Below the pieces are notes generated by a model. That model did no database searches. It was not told where the DNA came from and worked only from the letters and a program-made list of their open reading frames with translations. The translations under genes were made by a program, and so were the position numbers. From positions 1 to 33,328 of the forward strand of contig JAGAJY010000140.1 of NCBI GenBank assembly GCA_017848125.1: a DNA stretch of 33,328 bases, in the 5' to 3' direction. Below, piece by piece: positions 1 through 7,037 of the stretch (position 1 is its first letter; each line of letters starts with the position of its first letter). This DNA is from Oscillospiraceae bacterium. GTDB taxonomy: Bacteria; Bacillota; Clostridia; Oscillospirales; Ruminococcaceae.

Positions 1-1497
1 GGTGGAATCGTCAAGAATAATGATACGGGGCTTTTTAAGAAGCGCTCTTGCAATACATAGCCTCTGCTTCTGACCGCCCGATACATTTACGCCGCCTTGT
101 CCCAGATCTGTCTCATAGCCGTCGGGAAAGCTCATTATAAAGTCATGAGCCTGTGCCTGCTTGCAGGCTTCGATTATCTGCTCGTCTGTAGCATTTTCAT
201 TGCCCCAGCGGAGATTGTTCTTGATAGTTCCCGAGAAAAGAACGTTTTTCTGCAAAACCATCGCAACCTGATTTCTGAGATTATCTATCTTGTAATCTCT
301 TACATCGTGTCCGCCTACAAGAATACGCCCCTCGGTAACATCATAAAGTCTCGGAATAAGCTGAACGAGCGTGGATTTTGCCGAGCCTGTTCCGCCGATA
401 ACACCGATAGTTTCGCCTGATTTTATATCAAGGCTGATATTTGTAAGATTAAGATTGTTCTTATCACCCGAATAGCTGAATGAAACATTATCAAACATAA
501 TACTGCCGTCAGCAGGCACAAGAGCAGGGTCTGCATCATCATCGGCAATATCGGGCATTTCGTCAAATATCTCAACGATTCTGTGCATTGACGCCATTGA
601 AATGGTTGTCATTACAAAAATCATAGAGAGCATCATAAGTGACATAAGTATCTGAGTAATGTATGTGATAAAGCTTGAAAGCTGACCGATAAGCATAGAA
701 CCGCCGATTACCATATTGCTTCCGAAATATATTACACAGACGATACATACATACATTGTAAGCTGCATAAGAGGGTGACCGAGAATAACTATTTTCTCTG
801 CCTTGACCTGAGCCGCACGGACATCGTCAGCGGAAGCCACAAACTTCTCGCCCTCAAATTTCTCACGGACAAAAGCCTTTACAACTCTTATTCCGATAAG
901 GTTTTCCTGAACTCTTGAATTGAGTGCGTCATACTTTGCAAGCATTTTTTCAAATCTTGGAAACGCCTTTGAAGTAATAAGCACCATACCTACTCCCAGA
1001 ACGGGTATAGCAATAAGGAAAACAAGCGCAAGCCTTGCATTTATGGATATTGCCATTATCAGGGCGAATATGAGCATAAAGGGCGACCTTACCGCCATTC
1101 TTATCATCATCATAAAGGTGTTCTGGACGTTGGTAACGTCTGTTGTAAGCCTTGTTACAAGAGAGGCTGTGGAAAACTTATCCACGTTTGAGAAGGAAAA
1201 GTCCTGCACCTTGTCAAAAAGTCTTTTTCGCACATTCTTTGCAAAGCCCATACCTGCAATCGCTGCGAATTTGCCGCCAAGAGCGCCGCAGATAAAGGAA
1301 ACTATCGCCATAGCTACCATTATCAGACCCATTTTTATTGTATAGTCGGTGTCATTTTTTCCGATTCCATTATCTACCATCAGCGCCATTACAAAGGGAA
1401 TGGAAACCTCCATAAGCACCTCCCCCAGCATTACAAGAGGGGTAAGTATAGCATATTTTTTATACTTTCCCACACAGGACAACAGTTTTTTCAGCAT
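1..1497 (-). CDS. ABC exporter half-transporter (MsbA/LmrA type), 3' end beyond window
   Basis: This is a membrane-embedded multidrug or lipid-type exporter half with an N-terminal six-helix domain (about residues 1-310) fused to an ATPase domain (from about 335). Visible ATPase motifs are Walker A GGTGSAKST, Q-loop MVLQKNVLFSG, signature NVSGGQKQR and Walker B IIILDDST, where the window ends after 499 codons. The residue after the Walker B aspartate is Asp, not the catalytic Glu. In known heterodimeric exporters this marks the degenerate half, so a partner gene probably lies just beyond the left edge. The ATG overlaps the marR stop (ATGCTGA), with AAAGGAG 11 bases upstream inside marR, so the two are probably translationally coupled and repressed together. 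The substrate cannot be read from sequence. Confidence 0.93.
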   Translation of the reverse strand, partial: MLKKLLSCVGKYKKYAILTPLVMLGEVLMEVSIPFVMALMVDNGIGKNDTDYTIKMGLIMVAMAIVSFICGALGGKFAAIAGMGFAKNVRKRLFDKVQDFSFSNVDKFSTASLVTRLTTDVTNVQNTFMMMIRMAVRSPFMLIFALIMAISINARLALVFLIAIPVLGVGMVLITSKAFPRFEKMLAKYDALNSRVQENLIGIRVVKAFVREKFEGEKFVASADDVRAAQVKAEKIVILGHPLMQLTMYVCIVCVIYFGSNMVIGGSMLIGQLSSFITYITQILMSLMMLSMIFVMTTISMASMHRIVEIFDEMPDIADDDADPALVPADGSIMFDNVSFSYSGDKNNLNLTNISLDIKSGETIGVIGGTGSAKSTLVQLIPRLYDVTEGRILVGGHDVRDYKIDNLRNQVAMVLQKNVLFSGTIKNNLRWGNENATDEQIIEACKQAQAHDFIMSFPDGYETDLGQGGVNVSGGQKQRLCIARALLKKPRIIILDDST

Positions 1498-2003
1498 TTT
1501 TCCGAAAACTCCTTTCCGTCAGTATCACCTTTGTGACTCGAAATATCAGCTGACTTGAGATTTTCAAGAGCCAGCTGTGTCAGACGTATAAATTCGCTTT
1601 TTTCCTCTGCTGACATATTCCGTGACAGTATTTCCTCGATCATATCTACAGTCAGCCGTATCTCCTTTTGCAGCTCCCTGCCTTTTTCTGTAAGAATCAC
1701 CCTTTTTATCCTTGCGTCACGCTTATCCACCTCACGGAAAATATAGCCGCCCTTTTCCATATTGGACAGAATACTTGCCACAGACGAACGCTTTATTCCG
1801 AAATGCTTCTCAATATCCTTCTGATGAACACAGCTGCCGTTTTCCGTACTGCACTGGATAAACCCCAGAACTCTGCTCTGCTCTGCTGTGAGAGGATAGC
1901 CCTTTTCGGAAATAAGATTATTCATTGTATAGCGTATATCCTTTGAAAGACGGTTAACATACTTCCCGATATGTTCAGCGTCCGCCACCCCTGAACAATT
2001 CAC
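1491..2003 (-). CDS. MarR family transcriptional repressor
   Basis: This is a 170-residue winged-helix regulator of the MarR family, which typically dimerises on a palindrome and lets go when it binds a toxic ligand. The DNA-binding part runs from about residue 45 to 115 (LTAEQSRVLGFIQ, then the recognition region IKRSSVASILSNMEKGGYI and the wing EVDKRDARIKRVILTEKG). The start is GTG at 2003: GAGGTGA lies 5 bases upstream, and the overlapping ATG two bases earlier runs directly into a stop. Its stop overlaps the start of the ABC exporter gene, and a double palindrome covers its own transcription start. Autorepression and control of the exporter are therefore likely. The inducing ligand is unknown. 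Confidence 0.93.
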   Translation of the reverse strand: MNCSGVADAEHIGKYVNRLSKDIRYTMNNLISEKGYPLTAEQSRVLGFIQCSTENGSCVHQKDIEKHFGIKRSSVASILSNMEKGGYIFREVDKRDARIKRVILTEKGRELQKEIRLTVDMIEEILSRNMSAEEKSEFIRLTQLALENLKSADISSHKGDTDGKEFSEKC

Positions 2004-2022
2004 ATTATCACCTCTTACAAAA

Positions 2023-2059
2023 AAATGTTAGACGTCTATCGGTTAGACGTCTAACATTT
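2023..2059 (-). promoter_or_regulatory. Double-palindrome operator, probable MarR binding site
   Basis: Two 16-base arms (2023-2038 and 2044-2059) are perfect reverse complements around the 5-base spacer TCGGT. Each arm also contains the self-complementary core TAGACGTCTA; in the right arm the palindrome extends to the 14 bases GTTAGACGTCTAAC. The two cores are centred 15 bp apart. The block lies immediately downstream of the -10 box and covers the expected transcription start, so a bound repressor would block initiation. Assignment to the adjacent MarR protein is inferred from position and symmetry. Confidence 0.8.
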
Positions 2060-2088
2060 ATTATACTGCTACTCTATACCCATTACAA
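2060..2088 (-). promoter_or_regulatory. Promoter of the marR-ABC exporter operon
   Basis: On the minus strand, a -35 box TTGTAA (2083-2088) is followed after 17 bp by a perfect -10 TATAAT (2060-2065). The expected start near 2053 falls inside the double palindrome. Confidence 0.75.
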
Positions 2089-2118
2089 CTAACATTCTAT
2101 GAACATTCATTTAATATA

Positions 2119-3075
2119 TCATTTTCTCAGGAACTTATTTTCAAACCACACATCGGGAGCTGTAAACTCTTTTCCGTTAAGATATTCCAGCAGTCCCCCG
2201 TCGGTTGAAAAGGTAAATTTCAGCTTGTAGGAATAAAGCGCCTGAGTTTTTATGCCGTATTCACGGTTTACTTTATTGCTGCCGTACTTTCCGTCTCCAA
2301 GGAGAGGGCAGCCGATATATGCCATATGCGCTCTTATCTGATGAGTTCGCCCTGTAAGCAGTTCGACCTCAGTAAGGGAAAGCTTTCCGTCTGATTTTAT
2401 GACCCTGTACTTTGTCACAATGGTCTTGTTTTTCTCAGTCTTTCTGTCAGACACGGTAACGGTGTTGCTTTTGCTGTCCTTAAAAAGGAAATGCGTCAGT
2501 GTATCGGACTTTTTCGGGGGAACACCTGCGGTAATGCAAAGATATTTTTTCTGCAGCTCCCTGTCCTTTATCTTCTGATTGAGAATACGCAATGACTCCG
2601 CATTTTTTGCGGCTATAACGATACCGCCTGTGTTTCTGTCAAGCCTGTTGCAGAGGGAGGGGGTAAAGCTGTTTTCATCGGCAGGGTCATATTCGCCCTT
2701 GCTGTAAAGATAATGCTGCATACGGTTAACAAGGGTATCCACAGTACCGTCATTGTCCTCGTGGACAACCAGACCGTTTTTCTTGTCAATAAGCAGAATA
2801 TTTTCGTCCTCATATATTACAGAAATATCCTTGGGAGCTTTGAGAAACTCATATTCCGCTTCCGTGCTTTCAAAGAACTCATCTGAGAGATACAGCTCCA
2901 GCACATCGCCCTGGGCAAGACGTGTTGATATTTCACAGCGCTTGCGGTTGAGCTTGATGTTCTTTGTGCGTATGCCCTTGTACATCACGCTCTGGGGCAG
3001 TCTCGGAGCCGCTTTCTGTATGAACTTGTCAACACGCTGTCCTGCGTCATTGGAGTTGATTATGTATTTTTTCAT
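2119..3075 (-). CDS. RluA-family 23S rRNA pseudouridine synthase (RluC/RluD-like)
   Basis: The enzyme converts specific uridines in rRNA, most likely 23S, to pseudouridine. It is a 318-residue protein. An S4 RNA-binding domain lies at about residues 12-65 and the catalytic domain at about 85-300. NRLDRNTGG at 143-151 carries the catalytic Asp146, and LLTGRTHQIRAHM is the second family motif. I place the start at ATG 3075 because AGGAAG lies 9 bases upstream and the S4 domain begins right after it; an in-frame TTG further upstream (3126) falls inside the nfnB terminator hairpin. The modified positions cannot be told from sequence alone. RluC-type targets (955/2504/2580) are possible. Confidence 0.92.
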   Translation of the reverse strand: MKKYIINSNDAGQRVDKFIQKAAPRLPQSVMYKGIRTKNIKLNRKRCEISTRLAQGDVLELYLSDEFFESTEAEYEFLKAPKDISVIYEDENILLIDKKNGLVVHEDNDGTVDTLVNRMQHYLYSKGEYDPADENSFTPSLCNRLDRNTGGIVIAAKNAESLRILNQKIKDRELQKKYLCITAGVPPKKSDTLTHFLFKDSKSNTVTVSDRKTEKNKTIVTKYRVIKSDGKLSLTEVELLTGRTHQIRAHMAYIGCPLLGDGKYGSNKVNREYGIKTQALYSYKLKFTFSTDGGLLEYLNGKEFTAPDVWFENKFLRK

Positions 3076-3108
3076 AAAATATATCTTCCTTAAAAATTTA
3101 TCCGATAC

Positions 3109-3138
3109 AAAATCACCGCACCCCAAGGGGGCACGGTG
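3109..3138 (-). terminator. Intrinsic terminator after nfnB
   Basis: An 11-bp stem (3114-3124 with 3128-3138) has two G-U pairs and a 3-base loop. On the minus strand it is followed by ATTTTG. It sits 10 bases past the nfnB stop and upstream of the rluA-family gene. Confidence 0.7.
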
Positions 3139-3147
3139 AACATAATC

Positions 3148-4533
3148 TTACTTTGAAAGATATTCGTCAATAGCCTCTGCTGCGGACTTTCCTGCGCCCA
3201 TAGCAAGGATAACGGTAGCCGCACCTGTAACAGCGTCTCCGCCTGCATAAACGCCCTCACGGGAGGTCAGACCGCTTTCGTCTGTTGTAACGATACAGCC
3301 GTGCTTGTTTGTTTCAAGTCCCTCTGTGGTATTTCTGATAAGAGGATTGGGAGATGTACCGATGGACATAACAACGCAGTCAACATCAATAACGTGCTCG
3401 GAATCTGCCTTTACAACAGGACGGCGTCTGCCCGACTCGTCAGGCTCGCCAAGCTCCATAGAAACGCACTTTATACCGCTTACGAACTTGTCATCGTCAC
3501 CGAGAATTTCAACAGGGTTTGTGAGGGTCTTGAAGATGATACCCTCCTCCTTAGCGTGCTCTATCTCCTCTGCTCTTGCAGGAAGCTCAGCCTCGCCTCT
3601 GCGGTAAACTATGTAAACCTCTTCCGCACCAAGTCTCTTTGCACAGCGTGCTGCGTCCATAGCAACGTTTCCGCCGCCTACTACCGCAACTCTCTTGTTC
3701 TCCTTGATGGGAGTGTCGCTGTCGGGCTTGTATGCCTTCATAAGATTAACTCTTGTAAGGAACTCATTTGCGGAATATACACCCTTGAGATTCTCGCCGG
3801 GGATATTCATAAATCTGGGCAGACCTGCACCCGAGCCGATAAACACGCACTTGAAGCCCTGCTCGAAAAGCTCGTCAATGGTAATTGTTCTGCCGATAAT
3901 AACGTTTGTCTCGATCTTTACGCCGATAGCTTTAAGACCGTCTATCTCACGCTGAACAATGCTCTTGGGAAGTCTGAACTCGGGGATTCCGTAAACAAGA
4001 ACACCGCCTGCAAGGTGAAGCGCCTCGAATACAGTTACCTCATAGCCCTTCTTTGCAAGGTCGCCTGCACAGGTAAGACCTGCGGGACCCGCACCGATAA
4101 CAGCAACCTTTTTGCCGTTTGAAGCAGGCTTCTCAGGCTCGCCCTTGAAGTTGGCATTGTGGTAGTCAGCGGCAAATCTTTCAAGTCTGCCGATAGCAAC
4201 AGGCTCACCCTTGATTCCTCTTACGCACTTGCCCTCACACTGGGTTTCCTGGGGACATACACGTCCGCAGACAGCAGGAAGCGAGCTTGACTTGGAAATT
4301 ATTCCGTAAGCGCCCTCGAAATTTCTGTTTGCGATCTCCTTGATAAAGCCGGGGATATCAATATTTACGGGACAGCCCTTTACACAGGGCATATTCTTGC
4401 AGTTAAGGCATCTCTGAGCCTCGTCAACAGCCATTTCCTCGGTATAGCCGAGAGCAACCTCTAAAAAGTTCTTGTTTCTTACCTCAGGCTCCTGAGAGGG
4501 CATGGGGTTCTTCTGAAGCGACATATTAGGCAT
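3148..4533 (-). CDS. nfnB: NADPH-binding large subunit of bifurcating transhydrogenase (NfnB; GltD-like)
   Basis: This 461-residue flavoprotein is homologous to the glutamate synthase small subunit. With the adjacent gene it forms the cytoplasmic NfnAB complex, which couples NADH and reduced ferredoxin to reduction of two NADP. N-terminal cysteines C42/C45/C50/C54 and C89/C93/C99/C103 fit two [4Fe-4S] clusters. The FAD motif VIGAGPAGL is at about 146 and the NADP motif VVGGGNVAMDAARCAKRLG lies near the middle. The start ATG 4533 lies one base past the nfnA stop, with AAGGAGG in the nfnA tail, so the genes are tightly coupled. Such proteins are often annotated gltA or sulfide dehydrogenase alpha. 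Pairing with the NfnA-type gene, and the absence of a glutamate synthase large subunit here, favour Nfn. Confidence 0.9.
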   Translation of the reverse strand: MPNMSLQKNPMPSQEPEVRNKNFLEVALGYTEEMAVDEAQRCLNCKNMPCVKGCPVNIDIPGFIKEIANRNFEGAYGIISKSSSLPAVCGRVCPQETQCEGKCVRGIKGEPVAIGRLERFAADYHNANFKGEPEKPASNGKKVAVIGAGPAGLTCAGDLAKKGYEVTVFEALHLAGGVLVYGIPEFRLPKSIVQREIDGLKAIGVKIETNVIIGRTITIDELFEQGFKCVFIGSGAGLPRFMNIPGENLKGVYSANEFLTRVNLMKAYKPDSDTPIKENKRVAVVGGGNVAMDAARCAKRLGAEEVYIVYRRGEAELPARAEEIEHAKEEGIIFKTLTNPVEILGDDDKFVSGIKCVSMELGEPDESGRRRPVVKADSEHVIDVDCVVMSIGTSPNPLIRNTTEGLETNKHGCIVTTDESGLTSREGVYAGGDAVTGAATVILAMGAGKSAAEAIDEYLSK

Positions 4534-4534
4534 A

Positions 4535-5374
4535 TCACTTTACCTCCTTGAATAAGTTGCAGGTTTCCTCGTGCTTCCTTCTTTCAAAAGGCTTGTACAT
4601 TGCAGAACGTCCCATAGCCTCGTCGAAATCAACAAGATGACCGTCAAATTCGGGTCCGTCAACACAGGCAAACTTTGTCTCTCCGCCGACGGTAAGACGG
4701 CAGCCGCCGCACATTCCCGTGCCGTCGATCATTATAGGATTCATGGAAACAATTGTCTTTATGCCGTATTCCTTTGTGGTTGCCGCAACGAACTTCATCA
4801 TTATCAGAGGACCGATAGCGATTACCTCGTCATACTGCTCTCCGCTGTCAATAAGCTCCTTGAGAGCGTTGGTAACAAGTCCCTTTGTACCGTAAGAACC
4901 ATCATCAGTCATCATACAGAGCTTGTCAGAGCAAGCCTTGAACTCGTCCTCCAGAATAACAAGATCCTTGCTTCTGAAGCCAACTATGGAATGAACCTCG
5001 CAGCCGATGCTGTGAAGCTTCTTTGCAACAGGGTATGCAATGGCGCAGCCAACTCCGCCGCCCACAACTGCAACCTTTTTGAGTCCCTCTGTATGGGTAG
5101 CTCTGCCGAGAGGTCCAGCAAAATCCTGAAGGCAGTCGCCCTCGTTCATATGGTTGAGCTTTTCGGTTGTAGCGCCGACGATCTGGAATATGATGGTAAC
5201 TGTACCCTTTTCCCTGTCATAATCGGCAATTGTAAGGGGGATTCTTTCGCCGTTTTCATCTGTTCGGAGAATAATGAACTGACCGGGCTCTGCCTTTGCG
5301 GCAACAGCAGGTGCTTCAATGTCCATAAGAGTAACCGTAGGATTCAACGCCTTTTTTCTGACAATTTTATACAT
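4535..5374 (-). CDS. nfnA: NADH-binding small subunit of bifurcating transhydrogenase (NfnA; PyrK/SudB-like)
   Basis: This 279-residue FAD/NAD-binding reductase belongs to the dihydroorotate dehydrogenase electron-transfer family. The N-terminal flavin domain (about 1-95, with GQFIILR and the flavin loop RIPLTIAD) is followed by an NAD domain starting at VAVVGGGVGCAIAYPVAKKL (101-120). A C-terminal iron-sulfur site IDGTGMCGGCRL...FACVDGPEFD supplies C222, C225 and C237. In the NfnA family an Asp near the first cysteine completes the [2Fe-2S] site, and D217 is positioned for that. This makes it the NADH/ferredoxin-side partner of nfnB. The start ATG 5374 has AAAGGAAAG upstream. Nothing in the neighbourhood suggests pyrimidine synthesis, which argues against pyrK. 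Confidence 0.9.
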   Translation of the reverse strand: MYKIVRKKALNPTVTLMDIEAPAVAAKAEPGQFIILRTDENGERIPLTIADYDREKGTVTIIFQIVGATTEKLNHMNEGDCLQDFAGPLGRATHTEGLKKVAVVGGGVGCAIAYPVAKKLHSIGCEVHSIVGFRSKDLVILEDEFKACSDKLCMMTDDGSYGTKGLVTNALKELIDSGEQYDEVIAIGPLIMMKFVAATTKEYGIKTIVSMNPIMIDGTGMCGGCRLTVGGETKFACVDGPEFDGHLVDFDEAMGRSAMYKPFERRKHEETCNLFKEVK

Positions 5375-5413
5375 TGCACACTTTCCTTTCGTGTAAAATA
5401 CAAATCAAATACC

Positions 5414-5445
5414 GCAGAAAATTTCCGATTATCCGATATTTCTGC
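5414..5445. repeat. Inverted repeat upstream of nfnA
   Basis: The 7-base arms GCAGAAA (5414-5420) and TTTCTGC (5439-5445) enclose a direct repeat TCCGAT (5424-5429 and 5432-5437). It lies 40 bases upstream of the nfnA start in an otherwise AT-rich spacer. It could be an operator or a leader hairpin. It does not resemble the Rex box I would expect for an NADH-responsive gene. Confidence 0.4.
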
Positions 5446-5522
5446 ATACATTTTTATAATATCACATCATATGTTCTTTTTGAAATATAAAATATGCATA
5501 TACGCATATACATTTATACATA

Positions 5523-7028
5523 TCAATCATCTCTGCCGAAAGATTTCTTATAGCTCAGAGGACTTGAACCTACATATTTCTTGAACTTGTTATGGAAATA
5601 GTTGATATTGGAATAGCCTACCATTTCCGCAACCTCATATACCTTATAATCCTCCTGAGAAAGCAGACGCTTTGCCTCGGTTATCCTTATCTCATCAAGG
5701 TAATTGTTGAAGTTCTCCCCTGTATATTGATGAAAGACCTTGCCGAGATATGCGCTGTTATAGCCGAAGATCTGAGCCAGCATTTCAAGACGCAGTTCAC
5801 GGTTGTAGTTTGCCCTGATATACTGTACCACACGCTCCATATTGCTCTTTGTAGTCTTGCTGAAACAGGTATCGGATATATTGACAAGGCATTTCTTTAT
5901 CTCTCCGATTATCTCCCTCAGACTTCCCAGCTCGCTTATATCAGCCACAAAATCGTCTGACACCAGTGTTTCGGGCTTCTTATCCGAAGCACTGCGGACT
6001 ATTTTTGAACGTATCTCCATAAGAAGCGTGATACAGCTTATCTTCGCCTTTTCGGGAGTAATATCCCCTGTGAACATTGATTCCATATATGTATCAAGGA
6101 GACCGGCGAGCTTTTCAGTATCGTTTATCTCCATATAAGCATATATCTGAGATGCATAGTCTTTTTCCTCAGAAGTTCGGTCAATGCGTGAAATATAGCT
6201 TTCATAGGTCATAACATCATAATGACGGTAAACAAATTTGTTTGAATATATTGCCTTTGCATCATTGTAGGAAAGGCATATATCCGCAGGCGAATCCACA
6301 AGTCTTCCGCAGGCAATGAATGCCTTTTGTCCGAGATCTGCGTTCAGCCCCTCAAGAGAAGCTGTTATGCCGCTGTAGTCCCAGTCCCTGAAAAGCAGAC
6401 CAAGGATACCGCTTATATCCAGAGTAACTATATCCACATTTTCCTTATCCTCATAGAATCTGCGGACAGCAGCACTTCCCTCAGCCGCCGCATCTGCCTC
6501 GTCGAAGCCCACAACAGCCGCACAATAGGAAGAAAACACACCTGCGGAAGCTGCATCGGCAATATGAACTCCGTCTCCTGCGAACAATCCCTTTATCTGC
6601 TGCTCGTGAAGATATTCACTGCCTATCCTCTGACGGTATTTCTTTTCCTGCTCGCTGAGTATCTTTTCTCCTGCACTTCTGATAGCCTCTGTAAGCTCGT
6701 CCTCGTCAACAGGCTTCAGGATAAAGTTTTCCACGCCCAGCGCAATTGCAGTCTTTGCATAGGCAAAATCAGAATATCCCGACAGGATTATGACCTTCCC
6801 CTTAAAGCCCAGCGCCTTTGCCGCCTCAGTCATCTCGATACCCGTTTTTCCGGGCATTTTTATATCGGCAATAACGATATCAGGCTGCAGAGTCATTATT
6901 TTTGACAATCCATCGTCGCCGTCGTCCGCTTCGCCTATTATCTCGCAGTCGATATCCTCCCAGGGTATCATCATTTTCACACCCATACGCACATTCGGCT
7001 CGTCATCAACCAGCAAAACCTTGAACAC
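5523..7028 (-). CDS. YesN-type response regulator (receiver + AraC HTH)
   Basis: This is a 501-residue transcription factor. A receiver domain spans residues 1-120, with acidic residues D8-D9 and the phosphoacceptor D55 in DIVIADIKMPG, followed by LSGYSD and ILKPVDE. A divergent 250-residue middle section comes next. The C-terminal AraC-type double helix-turn-helix (about 395-495) ends with VAEMVGYSNINYFHNKFKKY. The GTG start at 7028 is favoured because AGGTGAT lies 9 bases upstream; the nearby ATGs are out of frame. The ribosome binding site overlaps the stop of the upstream kinase gene, so the pair is one operon. In Firmicutes such systems usually control sugar uptake genes, but no sugar transporter is nearby, so the target is unknown. 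Confidence 0.92.
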   Translation of the reverse strand: MFKVLLVDDEPNVRMGVKMMIPWEDIDCEIIGEADDGDDGLSKIMTLQPDIVIADIKMPGKTGIEMTEAAKALGFKGKVIILSGYSDFAYAKTAIALGVENFILKPVDEDELTEAIRSAGEKILSEQEKKYRQRIGSEYLHEQQIKGLFAGDGVHIADAASAGVFSSYCAAVVGFDEADAAAEGSAAVRRFYEDKENVDIVTLDISGILGLLFRDWDYSGITASLEGLNADLGQKAFIACGRLVDSPADICLSYNDAKAIYSNKFVYRHYDVMTYESYISRIDRTSEEKDYASQIYAYMEINDTEKLAGLLDTYMESMFTGDITPEKAKISCITLLMEIRSKIVRSASDKKPETLVSDDFVADISELGSLREIIGEIKKCLVNISDTCFSKTTKSNMERVVQYIRANYNRELRLEMLAQIFGYNSAYLGKVFHQYTGENFNNYLDEIRITEAKRLLSQEDYKVYEVAEMVGYSNINYFHNKFKKYVGSSPLSYKKSFGRDD

Positions 7029-7037
7029 TGTGCATCA

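Noticed and set aside
3301..4122. Plus-strand reading frame of 273 codons antisense to nfnB
   Set aside because: Shadow of nfnB, with no motif and cysteine/leucine-rich composition typical of antisense frames.
3148..5374. Glutamate synthase or dihydroorotate dehydrogenase pair
   Set aside because: No large glutamate synthase subunit or pyrD is adjacent. The gene pair and its iron-sulfur cysteines match the NfnAB arrangement.
5488..5515. Terminator after the YesN-like gene
   Set aside because: The only stem there is 6 bp of ATATGC/GCATAT with a weak T-tract. I could not support it as a terminator.
4571..5584. Long plus-strand reading frame (337 codons) antisense to nfnA
   Set aside because: It runs opposite to a well-supported gene with family motifs and has no recognisable domain. 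Codon bias of the real gene explains the open frame.
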